Assembly: GCA_025800215.1 (NCBI GenBank)
Contig: JAOXSC010000161.1
Span: forward strand, 1-35,978
Source: Marinibacterium sp.
Lineage (GTDB): Bacteria > Pseudomonadota > Alphaproteobacteria > Rhodobacterales > Rhodobacteraceae
DNA length: 35,978 bases
Direction of reading: 5' to 3'
Shown here: piece by piece, positions 1 through 7,792 of the stretch
How positions within the stretch are numbered: the first letter of the stretch is position 1
Layout: every line of letters begins with the position of its first letter
The notes under the pieces: generated by a model
What the model was told of the DNA's origin: nothing
The model's input: the letters and a program-made list of their open reading frames with translations, nothing else
Database searches by the model: none
Program-made: the position numbers and the translations under genes

Positions 1-67
1 CGAAGAGGCCAAGGAATGGGGCCATCTGGATGAGATTGTCACCAACCGGGCGATGGCTGACGAATAA
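1..67 (+). CDS. clpP: ClpP protease subunit, C-terminal end (partial)
   Basis: The window opens inside a reading frame that ends with TAA at 65-67. The last residues, EEAKEWGHLDEIVTNRAMA followed by DE, match the C-terminal end of ClpP, where an A-x-E-A-K-x-(W/F/Y)-G-(L/I)-(I/V)-D-x-(I/V) segment precedes a short charged tail. ClpP is the serine-protease chamber that works with ClpX or ClpA. The catalytic Ser, His and Asp lie outside the window. The call rests on this short match plus the clpX gene directly downstream in the same direction, the usual order. A terminator-like hairpin follows the stop codon. Confidence 0.8.
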   Translation, partial: EEAKEWGHLDEIVTNRAMADE

Positions 68-74
68 TTCTTGG

Positions 75-101
75 ACGAGCCAAAAGGCTCGTTTCCATTT
101 T
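75..101 (+). terminator. Rho-independent terminator after clpP
   Basis: A perfect 7-bp stem, ACGAGCC (75-81) and GGCTCGT (86-92), closes on an AAAA loop, and a T-rich tract follows at 92-101. It lies 8 bp after the clpP stop codon. This suggests that clpX has at least partly separate transcription. Confidence 0.75.
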
Positions 102-120
102 CCGATTGTGGCCCCTTGGT

Positions 121-151
121 GGCTGTCTTAAGCTGGATCAACAAGACAGCC
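121..151. promoter_or_regulatory. 9-bp inverted repeat in the clpP-clpX gap
   Basis: GGCTGTCTT (121-129) and AAGACAGCC (143-151) are exact inverted copies separated by 13 nt, about 70 bp before the clpX start. The element has no T-tract, so it is not an obvious terminator. It could be an operator or a 5' leader hairpin of clpX. I saw no convincing promoter hexamers that would decide between these. Confidence 0.45.
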
Positions 152-220
152 TGCGAAAGAGTGGGGCGCAGGGGTCCTGAACAGGATGACGAGACCGGAT
201 TGTTCCGGGAAAGGTAAATT

Positions 221-1483
221 ATGGCGACAAATTCAGGCGGTGACAGCAAGAATACCCTCTATTGTAGCTTCTGCGGCAAAAGCCAGCATGAAGTCCGCAA
301 GTTGATTGCTGGCCCGACCGTGTTCATCTGTGATGAATGCGTTGAATTGTGCATGGACATCATCCGCGAAGAAACCAAGGGCGCGGGCCTGAAATCTTCG
401 GACGGGGTCCCGACGCCGCGCGAGATTTGCGAAGTCTTGGATGACTACGTGATTGGGCAAGCCAAGGCAAAGCGTGTTTTGTCGGTTGCGGTGCATAACC
501 ACTACAAGCGTTTGAACCATTCTCAGAAGAGCTCTGACATTGAACTGGCCAAGTCGAACATCCTTCTGATCGGGCCTACCGGTTGCGGTAAAACGCTTTT
601 GGCGCAAACACTTGCGCGTATTTTGGACGTCCCGTTCACAATGGCGGACGCCACCACACTGACCGAGGCGGGGTATGTCGGTGAAGATGTGGAAAACATC
701 ATCCTCAAGCTGCTGCAGGCCAGCGAATACAATGTCGAACGCGCGCAGCGTGGCATCGTCTATATTGACGAGGTCGACAAGATCACCCGCAAATCCGAGA
801 ACCCGTCGATCACCCGCGACGTGTCGGGCGAAGGCGTGCAGCAGGCGCTGCTGAAACTGATGGAAGGCACCGTGGCCAGCGTGCCCCCGCAGGGCGGGCG
901 CAAGCATCCCCAGCAGGAATTCCTGCAGGTGGACACCACCAACATCCTGTTCATCTGCGGCGGCGCCTTTGCCGGGCTCGACAAGATCATCGCGCAGCGC
1001 GGCAAAGGGTCGGCCATGGGCTTTGGTGCCGATGTGCGCGACAATGACGAACGCGGCGTGGGCGAGATTTTCACCGATCTTGAACCCGAAGATCTGCTGA
1101 AATTCGGGCTGATCCCGGAATTTGTCGGCCGTCTGCCGGTTCTGGCAACGCTGGAAGATCTGGATCGGGACGCGCTGGTCACGATCCTGACCAAGCCCAA
1201 GAACGCCCTGGTCAAGCAGTATCAGCGCCTGTTCGAGCTTGAAGACACAGAGCTCGACTTTACCGACGACGCGCTGAGCGCCATCGCCAACCGGGCCATC
1301 GAACGCAAGACCGGTGCACGGGGGCTGCGCTCGATCCTAGAAGACATTCTGCTTGATACGATGTTCGACCTGCCGGGTCTGGACAGCGTGTCCAAGGTCG
1401 TGGTGAACGAAGAGGCGGTGACCACCGATGCCGCCCCGCTGATGATCCATGCCGAAGAAAAGGAATCGGCCAGCGCCGGGTGA
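221..1483 (+). CDS. clpX: ATP-dependent Clp protease ATP-binding subunit ClpX
   Basis: AAA+ unfoldase that recognises tagged proteins, unfolds them and threads them into ClpP in the cytoplasm. The 420-aa length is normal. The N-terminal zinc-binding domain has C15, C18, C37 and C40. The Walker A motif GPTGCGKT is at 118-125, the GYVG pore loop at 151-154 and the Walker B/DExD region VYIDEVD near 180-186. The RKH loop appears as [10 protein letters not shown], and sensor 2 is in GARGLRS. The ClpP-docking loop reads MGF in place of the more usual IGF or LGF. A purine-rich GGGAAAGG ribosome site precedes the ATG. The gene follows clpP, and a RidA-family gene starts 6 bp after its stop. In alphaproteobacteria ClpXP controls cell-cycle and stress regulators. 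Confidence 0.98.
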   Translation: MATNSGGDSKNTLYCSFCGKSQHEVRKLIAGPTVFICDECVELCMDIIREETKGAGLKSSDGVPTPREICEVLDDYVIGQAKAKRVLSVAVHNHYKRLNHSQKSSDIELAKSNILLIGPTGCGKTLLAQTLARILDVPFTMADATTLTEAGYVGEDVENIILKLLQASEYNVERAQRGIVYIDEVDKITRKSENPSITRDVSGEGVQQALLKLMEGTVASVPPQGGRKHPQQEFLQVDTTNILFICGGAFAGLDKIIAQRGKGSAMGFGADVRDNDERGVGEIFTDLEPEDLLKFGLIPEFVGRLPVLATLEDLDRDALVTILTKPKNALVKQYQRLFELEDTELDFTDDALSAIANRAIERKTGARGLRSILEDILLDTMFDLPGLDSVSKVVVNEEAVTTDAAPLMIHAEEKESASAG

Positions 1484-1489
1484 CACGCG

Positions 1490-1870
1490 ATGTCGGTGCG
1501 TCACATTTCTTCGGGCTCAGTCTTTGAAGAGCAGATCGGCTATTCCCGCGCGGTTGTGGCCGATGGGCTCGTGCATGTGGCCGGGACCACCGGCTATGAC
1601 TATGCCAGCATGACCATGCCCGATGATGTTGCGGATCAATGCCGCAACACGCTGGGCACCATCGAAAACGCCCTGATCGAGGCCGGAAGCGGGCTCGATC
1701 ACGTGGTGCGGGTGCGCTACATCCTGACCGATGCCGCAGACTGGCCCGCCTGCTGGCCGGTCACGCGGGCGGCTTTTGCCAGGGCAAAACCGGCGGCGAC
1801 GATGTTTGTGGCCGGGCTGCAGAACCCCGAGATGAAGATCGAGATCGAAGTCACCGCGCGGATACCGTAA
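1490..1870 (+). CDS. RidA (YjgF/YER057c/UK114) family protein lacking the catalytic arginine
   Basis: 126 aa, the normal size for the trimeric Rid fold. The C-terminal family signature is present as KIEIEVTARIP. In true RidA enzymes, which hydrolyse 2-aminoacrylate and other reactive enamines or imines, an arginine lies in a P-A-R-S segment (Arg105 of E. coli RidA). Here the aligned segment is KPAATMFVAGL and the position is Ala103. Known Rid subgroups without this Arg do not show RidA-type imine deaminase activity, so the gene is named only to family level. It starts 6 bp after clpX and is probably co-transcribed with it. What it has to do with proteolysis is unknown. Confidence 0.85.
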   Translation: MSVRHISSGSVFEEQIGYSRAVVADGLVHVAGTTGYDYASMTMPDDVADQCRNTLGTIENALIEAGSGLDHVVRVRYILTDAADWPACWPVTRAAFARAKPAATMFVAGLQNPEMKIEIEVTARIP

Positions 1871-1910
1871 GGGCCCCCGCGTCGGGGTGACCTCTGGACC
1901 TCGGGGCCGG
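1871..1910 (+). other. GC-rich gap with alternative hairpins before the NDUFA12-like gene
   Basis: In the 80-bp gap, CCCCG (1875-1879) can pair with CGGGG (1883-1887). Alternatively GGCCCC (1872-1877) can pair with GGGGCC (1903-1908). The two pairings exclude each other. There is no T-tract, so termination is doubtful and the pattern may be chance in GC-rich DNA. Confidence 0.25.
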
Positions 1911-1950
1911 TTTCGGCCATACCACTGCCAATAGTGATCCGGAGGCCATA

Positions 1951-2334
1951 ATGGGCATCATGAACACCCTTCTTCGCGCCGTGACCTGGTGGAACGGGCA
2001 GACGATCAACACCCAGATCTTTACATCGCGCTACGGTGTGAAAGTGGGCGAAGATGACGAAGGCAACGTGTTCTACCGCACCGCCGATGACAGTCGACGC
2101 TGGGTCATTTTCAATGGCGAAGCCGAAGCCAGCCGCATCAGCCCGGACTGGCATGGCTGGCTGCATCGCACCTGGGATGAGCCGCCATCGGACAAGCCGC
2201 TGGTGCACAAGGATTGGGAAAAGCCGCATCAGGAAAACCTGACCGGCACGCTGATGGCCTATGCGCCGTCGGGATCACTGCGTCAGGCGCAACCGGCCGA
2301 CCGCCGGGATTACGAAGCCTGGAGCCCGGAATAA
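1951..2334 (+). CDS. NDUFA12-family NADH:ubiquinone oxidoreductase accessory subunit
   Basis: 127 aa related to mitochondrial complex I subunit NDUFA12 (B17.2), one of the few supernumerary subunits shared with alphaproteobacteria. Family hallmarks are the N-terminal [14 protein letters not shown] segment, the [15 protein letters not shown] core and the Trp/His-rich block of residues around DWHGWLH and KDWEKPHQ. A clear ribosome site, CCGGAGG, sits 7 bp before the ATG. It is encoded away from the nuo operon, as is usual in this group, and mlaD starts 6 bp after its stop. The subunit is expected to sit on the peripheral arm on the cytoplasmic side. Confidence 0.93.
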   Translation: MGIMNTLLRAVTWWNGQTINTQIFTSRYGVKVGEDDEGNVFYRTADDSRRWVIFNGEAEASRISPDWHGWLHRTWDEPPSDKPLVHKDWEKPHQENLTGTLMAYAPSGSLRQAQPADRRDYEAWSPE

Positions 2335-2340
2335 CCCGGC

Positions 2341-2796
2341 ATGTCCAATCACAGCACGATTGAGATCCTCGTGGGCGCCGCGGTACTGGCAGGCGCCATC
2401 GGGTTTGCGGTCTATGCAGGCCAGAGCACCGGCTTTTCCGCGCGGGGCGGCGACAGCTATGATCTGACGGCCAGTTTCCGGTCGCTCGAAGGGGTCAATG
2501 TGGGCACGGATGTGCGCCTGGCGGGCGTCAAGATCGGCACCGTGACTGGGATGGAGCTGAACCCTGACACCTATCGCGCCGACACCACGATTTCGGTGCA
2601 GCAGGATGTGCCGATCCCCGATGACAGCGCCATTGTCGTGTCCTCCGAAGGGTTGCTTGGCGGCAATTTCATCGAAATCATGCCGGGCGGTTCGCCCTTC
2701 ATGTATGAAGCCGGGGACGAGATCGACGATACCCAGGGCGCGGTCAGCCTGATTTCGCTGCTGCTGAAATTCGTGTCGGGCAGCGGGGACAACTGA
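2341..2796 (+). CDS. mlaD: MlaD-type MCE-domain lipid transport protein
   Basis: 151 aa with one N-terminal membrane anchor (about residues 8-26) and a single MCE domain (about 38-115) facing the periplasm, the usual MlaD build. The segment after the anchor, with DLTASFRSLEGVNVGTDVRL, is a typical MCE start. MlaD forms a hexamer on the MlaFEB ABC complex, which moves phospholipids between the inner and outer membranes. No mlaE, mlaF or mlaC is seen in this window, so the partners must be encoded elsewhere. The stop overlaps the start of the next gene (ATGA-type overlap at 2794-2797), showing translational coupling. Confidence 0.92.
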   Translation: MSNHSTIEILVGAAVLAGAIGFAVYAGQSTGFSARGGDSYDLTASFRSLEGVNVGTDVRLAGVKIGTVTGMELNPDTYRADTTISVQQDVPIPDDSAIVVSSEGLLGGNFIEIMPGGSPFMYEAGDEIDDTQGAVSLISLLLKFVSGSGDN

Positions 2797-3161
2797 TGCG
2801 GCGGTGGCTGACAGCTTTGCTGATCTGCGCGCCTGTCGCGCTGTCGGCACAGGGCACGCAAGAGGCGCGGACCGGATCCAGCGCCATGCTGCGCGCGCTC
2901 GACAAGGTGAACGGGCGCACCGTGGATGTGACCATTCCTACCGGTCAGACGGCGCAGGTCTTCGGGCTCGAGGTGTTCATGGTCGAATGCCGCTATCCCG
3001 CGCAGAACCCGACAGGGGATGCCTGGGCCTTTGTCGTGATGCGCGAAACCGGCGGCAGCACGATCAATTTTCAGGGCTGGATGGTGGCGTCATCGCCCGC
3101 GCTGAACGCGCTGGATCACCCACGCTATGACGTCTGGGTGCTGCGCTGCAACAATGACTGA
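2796..3161 (+). CDS. DUF2155 family exported protein
   Basis: 121 aa. Residues 1-19 form a signal peptide ending in ALSAQG. The mature part carries the DUF2155 pattern: an early [17 protein letters not shown] segment, then a Cys in [10 protein letters not shown], a [23 protein letters not shown] stretch and a final Cys in VLRCNN. The two cysteines could form a disulfide. The molecular function of the family is unknown. The gene overlaps the mlaD stop by one base, which suggests an envelope role, and its last 37 bp overlap the convergent aat gene. Confidence 0.9.
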   Translation: MRRWLTALLICAPVALSAQGTQEARTGSSAMLRALDKVNGRTVDVTIPTGQTAQVFGLEVFMVECRYPAQNPTGDAWAFVVMRETGGSTINFQGWMVASSPALNALDHPRYDVWVLRCNND

Positions 3162-3757
3162 GGGCTGGGTGTCAGCGGGCGCGTAAAGAACCCGGTGGCG
3201 GTCTTGGCCTGTTCCAGGCGGTTGATGTAGTTGGCCCGCGTCACCTCGATCGCGCCAAGCGATGCAAGGTGATCTGTCAGAAATTGCGTATCAAAGAGCG
3301 TAAAGCCCCCTTCGCGCAGACGGTCGATCAGATAGGCCAGGGCGATCTTTGATGCATCCGTTCGGCGCGAAAACATGCTTTCGCCAAAGAACGCGCCCCC
3401 CAGCGTGACCCCATAGACGCCGCCCACCAGATCGTCGCCATCGCGGATTTCCAGCGAATGGGCATGTCCCATCCGATGCAGGGCGACACAAAGATCGTGG
3501 ATTTCGTCATTGATCCATGTTTCGGAACGGTCCGCGCAGCCCTGAACGACGGCTGAAAAATCTTCATTTATCGCAACGCGATAGCCGCAGTTCCTGATCC
3601 GTCGGGCGAGCGATCGAGAGATATGGAACCCGTCCAGCGGAAAGATGCCGCGCCGTTTAGGATCGACCCAGAAAATCTGCGGGTCGTCACGGTGTTCGGC
3701 CATCGGAAAGATCCCGATGGAATAGGCGCGCAACAAAAGCTCGGGCGTCAGTGTCAT
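3125..3757 (-). CDS. aat: Leucyl/phenylalanyl-tRNA--protein transferase
   Basis: 210-aa cytoplasmic enzyme that adds Leu or Phe from aminoacyl-tRNA to N-terminal Lys or Arg, making bacterial N-degrons that are passed to ClpS-ClpAP. Signature blocks are [11 protein letters not shown] near the N-terminus, [14 protein letters not shown], the catalytic-core segment [19 protein letters not shown] and [14 protein letters not shown]. It lies 46 bp after accC on the same strand and is probably in the accBC transcript. Its last 12 codons overlap the end of the convergent DUF2155 gene, so the tail [12 protein letters not shown] may be a variable extension. Confidence 0.96.
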   Translation of the reverse strand: MTLTPELLLRAYSIGIFPMAEHRDDPQIFWVDPKRRGIFPLDGFHISRSLARRIRNCGYRVAINEDFSAVVQGCADRSETWINDEIHDLCVALHRMGHAHSLEIRDGDDLVGGVYGVTLGGAFFGESMFSRRTDASKIALAYLIDRLREGGFTLFDTQFLTDHLASLGAIEVTRANYINRLEQAKTATGFFTRPLTPSPQSLLQRSTQTS

Positions 3758-3803
3758 GGGGCCAGCTTAGTCCGTGCGGCCCCATGCTCCAGCCCTGGCG
3801 GGA

Positions 3804-5156
3804 TCAGCTTTTGCGAAAGGTCTTTTCAAGCCACTTTTCCAACCAGTGAATGCTGTAATCGCCTGTCAGAATGTCAGGTTCCTGTACCAGCAGGTCGAAC
3901 AGCGGGATGGTTGTGTCGACACCGTCCACGATCAGTTCCGACAGGGCGCGATCCAGCCGCCGGATCGCTTCGTCCCGGTCGCGCCCGTGCACGATCAGCT
4001 TGGCGATCAGCGAATCGTAATAGGGCGGGATCGAATAGCCGTCATAGAGCGCGGAATCCATCCGCACCCCCAGACCACCCGGCGCGTGGAAATGGGTGAT
4101 CTTGCCCGGGCGCGGGGCAAAGTCGGGCAGGGCTTCGGCGTTGATGCGCACTTCGATCGCGTGACCGTTGATCTGCAGATCATCCTGCGAAAAGGACAGC
4201 GGCAGCCCGGCGGCCACACGGATCTGTTCGCGCACCAGATCGACACCAAAGATGCTTTCGGTGACGGGGTGTTCCACCTGCAGGCGGGTGTTCATCTCGA
4301 TGAAATAGAATTCGCCGTTTTCATAGAGGAACTCGATCGTGCCGGCGCCGATATAGTTGATCTTGGCCACGGCATCGGCGCAGATGCGCCCGATCTCGGC
4401 GCGTTCCTGAGGGGTGATGCAGGGGCCGGGGGCCTCTTCAAACACCTTCTGGTGGCGCCGTTGCAGCGAGCAGTCACGCTCGCCCAGATGCACCGCCTTG
4501 CCCTTGCCATCGCCAAACACCTGAATTTCGATGTGGCGCGGCGTGGTGAGGTATTTTTCGATATAGCATTCATCATTGCCAAAGGCGGCTTTCGCCTCGG
4601 CCCGCGCAGTGCGGAATGCGTCTTCGATGTCGTCGGCGGTCTGGGCCACCTTCATGCCGCGCCCGCCGCCACCGGCGGTGGCCTTGACGATGACCGGATA
4701 GCCGATCTCGGCCGAGATCGCCTTGGCGGCCTCAAGGTCAGGCACGCCGCCATCCGATCCGGGCACGCAGGGCACACCAAGCGCCTTCATCGTGTCCTTG
4801 GCGGTGATCTTGTCGCCCATGATGCGGATGTGATCGGCGGTCGGGCCGATAAAGGTCAGGCCGTGATCCTGCACCGCCTGCACAAAGCCTGCGTTTTCGC
4901 TCAGAAACCCATAGCCGGGATGGATCGCATCGGCGCCGGTGATTTCACAGGCCGCCATGATCGACGGCACCGACAGATAGCTTTGCGGGCTGGCGGGCGG
5001 GCCGATGCAGACGGATTCGTCCGCCATCCGCACATGCATCGCATCGGCATCGGCGGTCGAATGCACCGCGACCGAGCGGATGCCCATTTCGCGGGCGCAG
5101 CGGATGACACGCAGGGCAATTTCGCCCCGGTTTGCGATCAGGATCTTGTCGAACAT
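3804..5156 (-). CDS. accC: Biotin carboxylase subunit of acetyl-CoA carboxylase
   Basis: 450 aa, the standard length. It carries out ATP-dependent carboxylation of biotin on AccB, the first half-reaction of malonyl-CoA formation for fatty-acid synthesis. Seen motifs: N-terminal [20 protein letters not shown], the glycine-rich ATP-grasp loop [35 protein letters not shown] and the [14 protein letters not shown] block with the catalytic Glu/Arg region. A GGAGG ribosome site is placed 9 bp before the ATG. It lies 15 bp downstream of accB, the classic accBC operon. Its partner AccAD is outside the window. Confidence 0.98.
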   Translation of the reverse strand: MFDKILIANRGEIALRVIRCAREMGIRSVAVHSTADADAMHVRMADESVCIGPPASPQSYLSVPSIMAACEITGADAIHPGYGFLSENAGFVQAVQDHGLTFIGPTADHIRIMGDKITAKDTMKALGVPCVPGSDGGVPDLEAAKAISAEIGYPVIVKATAGGGGRGMKVAQTADDIEDAFRTARAEAKAAFGNDECYIEKYLTTPRHIEIQVFGDGKGKAVHLGERDCSLQRRHQKVFEEAPGPCITPQERAEIGRICADAVAKINYIGAGTIEFLYENGEFYFIEMNTRLQVEHPVTESIFGVDLVREQIRVAAGLPLSFSQDDLQINGHAIEVRINAEALPDFAPRPGKITHFHAPGGLGVRMDSALYDGYSIPPYYDSLIAKLIVHGRDRDEAIRRLDRALSELIVDGVDTTIPLFDLLVQEPDILTGDYSIHWLEKWLEKTFRKS

Positions 5157-5171
5157 GCCAAGACCTCCGGT

Positions 5172-5669
5172 TTATTCGATGATGACCAGAGGTGTGCCGT
5201 ATTCCACCGCCGCACCGTCTTCGACGAGGATCCGCTTGACCGTGCCAGAGCGCGGGGCGGGGATGTGGTTCATGGTCTTCATCGCTTCGACGATCAGCAA
5301 CGTGTCGCCTTCGCTGACCTGCGCCCCAAGCGACACATAGGCGGGCGAGCCGGGCTCCGCCTGCATATAGACCGTGCCGACCATGGGCGATGTCACGGCG
5401 CCGGGGTGGCTGGCGGGATCTTCGGGAGCTTCGGCGGCGGCAGCGGGCGCCGCTGCTGCGGCGGCGACGGGGGCTGCGGCGACGGCAACAGGTGCGGGCA
5501 CGGCGACCTCGACCGGGGCGGCCTGCAGGACGCGGCTGACGCGCACGGTCAGGCTGCCCGCTTCGGGGGCTTCGCGCTCGACTTCCAGCTCGCTCAGATC
5601 ATTTTCGCGCAATAGCTCTGCCAGAGCCTTGATAAAGGCGACATCCGCGTCGTTTCGTGTGTCTGTCAT
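5172..5669 (-). CDS. accB: Biotin carboxyl carrier protein of acetyl-CoA carboxylase
   Basis: I choose the ATG at 5669 (165 aa, beginning MTDTRNDADVAFIKALAELL). It has a GGACGAGA ribosome site and agrees with the usual alphaproteobacterial AccB start. A longer frame to 5717 lacks a ribosome site. The N-terminal helix region is followed by an Ala/Pro/Val-rich mobile linker (about residues 50-85) and a C-terminal biotinyl domain with VEAMKTMNHI. The biotin attachment lysine is K131. It carries carboxybiotin between AccC and AccAD and is the first gene of the accB-accC-aat run. Confidence 0.96.
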   Translation of the reverse strand: MTDTRNDADVAFIKALAELLRENDLSELEVEREAPEAGSLTVRVSRVLQAAPVEVAVPAPVAVAAAPVAAAAAAPAAAAEAPEDPASHPGAVTSPMVGTVYMQAEPGSPAYVSLGAQVSEGDTLLIVEAMKTMNHIPAPRSGTVKRILVEDGAAVEYGTPLVIIE

Positions 5670-5737
5670 TGTCTCGTCCGACCTGGTTTGACCGCGTTCT
5701 GGCGCGGTATCTGTCATTTTCAGTGCTTATAGGCCAT

Positions 5738-5756
5738 GCTTTCCGCATAGGAAAGC
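5738..5756. promoter_or_regulatory. Interrupted palindrome upstream of accB
   Basis: GCTTTCC (5738-5744) and GGAAAGC (5750-5756) are exact inverted halves around GCATA, 69-87 bp before the chosen accB start and within the region shared with the divergent acyl-CoA ligase gene. On the accB strand a TATAAG hexamer (about 5726-5731) lies next to it and could be a -10 box, which would place the palindrome near -35. This fits an operator, but no regulator is known from the sequence. Confidence 0.4.
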
Positions 5757-5848
5757 GCCCACCCTTGCGGTTATCTGGGGGGGAGAGGGCAAAAATGCCA
5801 GTCTTTGCGGGTTTTTTTACGCTGTGACGGCTGGCAAGGGGGGAACTG

Positions 5849-7360
5849 ATGAACATTGCCGAATGGCTGGCCCGGCGCGCGGCCACGGATCCGGGGCGTG
5901 CGGCGCTGTTTTCGGGCACGCGCTGTGTGGCCGATTACGGTGCCTTTCATGCGCGTGCGGGGCGGATTGCGGGCTGGCTGGGTGCGCAGGGGATCGGCGC
6001 GGGCGATCGGGTGGCGCTGGTGCTGCACAACCAGCCTGATTATCTGACGCTGCTCTTTGGGATCTGGTATGCGGGGGCTGCGGCGGTGCCGGTCAATGCC
6101 CGGCTGCATGGGCGCGAGGTGGCGTTCATTCTGGGCGACGCCGGCGCGCGGCTGTGTTTCGTTTCGCCCGCGCTGGCGGGTGGGATCGCCGATGCCACGG
6201 GCTGCGCGGTGCATGCGGTGCATCCCGACCTCTTGTCCGAGATCGACAGCGCCCCGCAGGTTGCGTCACCCGCGCCGCGCGATCCGCAGGATCTGGCCTG
6301 GCTCTTTTACACATCGGGCACCACCGGCCGGCCCAAAGGGGTGATGATCACGCACCGGATGCTGACGGTGATGTCGCTGGCCTATGCCACGGATGTGGAC
6401 CGGCCCGACGCGTGCGATGCGGTGCTTTACGCCGCACCGATGAGCCACGGCGCGGGCATCTATGCGATGCTGCACGTGCTGTGCGGCGCGCGCCATGTCT
6501 GCCCCGAAAGCGGCGGCTTCGATCCGGCTGAGATCTTCGCGCTGGCGCGGCACCACGACAACATCCAGATGTTTGCCGCCCCCACCATGGTACGGCGCCT
6601 GACGGATGTCGCGCGCGAGACGGGACAGAGCGGGCAGGGGCTGCGCACGGTGATCTACGCGGGCGGTCCGATGTATCAGGCCGACATTCTGGACGCGGTC
6701 GACACGTTCGGTGCGATCTTCGTGCAGGTCTACGGGCAGGGCGAATGCCCGATGGCGATCACGGCGCTGTCGCGCCATGACGTGGCCGACCGCAGCCACC
6801 CGCGCTGGCGCGAACGGCTGGGCAGCGTGGGGCGCGCGCAGTCGGCGGTTCGTCTGCGCATTGGGGATGCCGATGGCGCGCCGCTGCCGCCGGGCACGGT
6901 GGGCGAGGTCATGGTGCAGGGCGATCCGGTGATGCCGGGCTATTGGCAGAACCCCGAAGGCAGCGCGGATGCGCTGCGCGGCGGCTGGCTCTGGACCGGG
7001 GATATGGGGGCGCTTGACGAAGATGGCTATCTGACGCTGCATGACCGGTCCAAGGACATGATCATCTCGGGCGGGTCGAACATCTATCCGCGCGAGGTCG
7101 AAGAGGTGCTGCTGAGCCATCCGCAGGTGCAGGAGGTGTCGGTGGTGGGCCGCCCCCATCCCGACTGGGGAGAAGAGGTCGTGGCCTTTGTTGTGGGCGA
7201 CGCGCCGGACGCGGCGCTTGATCAGCTCTGCCTCGAGCAGATCGCGCGGTTCAAACGGCCCCGGACCTATCTGCGCCTCTCCGAGCTGCCAAAGAACAAT
7301 TACGGCAAGGTGCTCAAGACCGAGCTGCGCGCGCGGCTGGCTGCGGATGACGCCCCCTGA
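5849..7360 (+). CDS. AMP-forming acyl-CoA synthetase (CoA ligase)
   Basis: 503-aa member of the ANL adenylating family, which activates a carboxylic acid to an acyl-adenylate and then to the CoA thioester. The P-loop-like motif YTSGTTGRPKG is at 154-164. The aromatic/Gly block VQVYGQGECPM, the WLWTGDMG motif, the hinge YLTLHDRSKDMIISGGSNIYP and the C-terminal catalytic lysine in PKNNYGKVLK (about K487) are all present. The substrate cannot be read from the sequence; medium-chain, aromatic or other carboxylates are possible. The ATG has a GGGGGGAA ribosome site. An EthD-family gene follows, and a complete Liv-type importer lies convergent downstream, suggesting joint uptake and activation of a carboxylate. 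Confidence 0.92.
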   Translation: MNIAEWLARRAATDPGRAALFSGTRCVADYGAFHARAGRIAGWLGAQGIGAGDRVALVLHNQPDYLTLLFGIWYAGAAAVPVNARLHGREVAFILGDAGARLCFVSPALAGGIADATGCAVHAVHPDLLSEIDSAPQVASPAPRDPQDLAWLFYTSGTTGRPKGVMITHRMLTVMSLAYATDVDRPDACDAVLYAAPMSHGAGIYAMLHVLCGARHVCPESGGFDPAEIFALARHHDNIQMFAAPTMVRRLTDVARETGQSGQGLRTVIYAGGPMYQADILDAVDTFGAIFVQVYGQGECPMAITALSRHDVADRSHPRWRERLGSVGRAQSAVRLRIGDADGAPLPPGTVGEVMVQGDPVMPGYWQNPEGSADALRGGWLWTGDMGALDEDGYLTLHDRSKDMIISGGSNIYPREVEEVLLSHPQVQEVSVVGRPHPDWGEEVVAFVVGDAPDAALDQLCLEQIARFKRPRTYLRLSELPKNNYGKVLKTELRARLAADDAP

Positions 7361-7445
7361 CAGGCAAGTCCGACCATCGACCCCGTGGACAGCGCCGCGC
7401 GGTCATGCCAGCGTGCCCGCACAGGATCAGATGGGAGGAATGATC

Positions 7446-7751
7446 ATGCCGATGACACTGCACGTGATGTACCCGGTGGGCGACGGAACCACCTTTGACG
7501 ATGCGTATTATGGCACCACGCATATGGCGCTGGTGGATGAGCATATGGGATCGCATCTGCAATCTGCCACGGCGACGAAGGGGCTCGCAGGTGGGCCGGG
7601 GGTGCCGGCAGGGTTTCATGCGATTGCGACGCTGGTCTTTGCCGATCGCGACGCCATGGATGCGGCCATGGCCGCATCCGGGCCGGTGATGGCCGACATT
7701 CCGAACTTTACCAATGTGCAGCCGGTCACTCTGGTGGGCGAACAGTACTGA
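7446..7751 (+). CDS. EthD family protein
   Basis: 101 aa of the ferredoxin-like dimeric alpha/beta barrel type. The start at 7446 is chosen because GGGAGG at 7433-7438 is ideally spaced from it and the protein then begins MPMTLHVMYPVGDG, a normal EthD start. The frame is open further upstream, but that part overlaps the end of the acyl-CoA ligase. The family features are the early Y-P segment, the H-M-A-L-V-D-E-H block (compare Y-W-x-x-x-H-x-P of EthD) and a C-terminal NVQPVTLVGEQ strand. EthD proteins accompany degradation pathways, but their exact role is usually unknown. It lies 85 bp after the acyl-CoA ligase and is probably co-transcribed. Confidence 0.85.
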   Translation: MPMTLHVMYPVGDGTTFDDAYYGTTHMALVDEHMGSHLQSATATKGLAGGPGVPAGFHAIATLVFADRDAMDAAMAASGPVMADIPNFTNVQPVTLVGEQY

Positions 7752-7755
7752 TATG

Positions 7756-7777
7756 GTAGGGCGGGCTTCAGCCCGCC
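7756..7777. repeat. 22-bp palindromic repeat, copy 1 (EthD gene-livF gap)
   Basis: GTAG followed by GGCGGGCTTCAGCCCGCC. The core forms a 7-bp stem with a 4-nt loop, and CTCTCCTTT follows on the plus strand. It sits between two convergent genes and can act as a terminator on either strand. The same 22 bp, including the GTAG flank, occurs inverted at 8579-8600. Confidence 0.8.
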
Positions 7778-7792
7778 TCTCCTTTGGCCGGG

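Noticed and set aside
3774-5615. Open frame of about 613 codons on the plus strand
   Set aside because: It is antisense to accC and accB, which are certain. The His/Gly/Asp-rich sequence resembles no protein and comes from the third-position GC bias of the real genes.
7188-7445. Upstream extension of the EthD frame
   Set aside because: It overlaps the C-terminal domain of the acyl-CoA ligase, and a perfect GGGAGG site supports the start at 7446.
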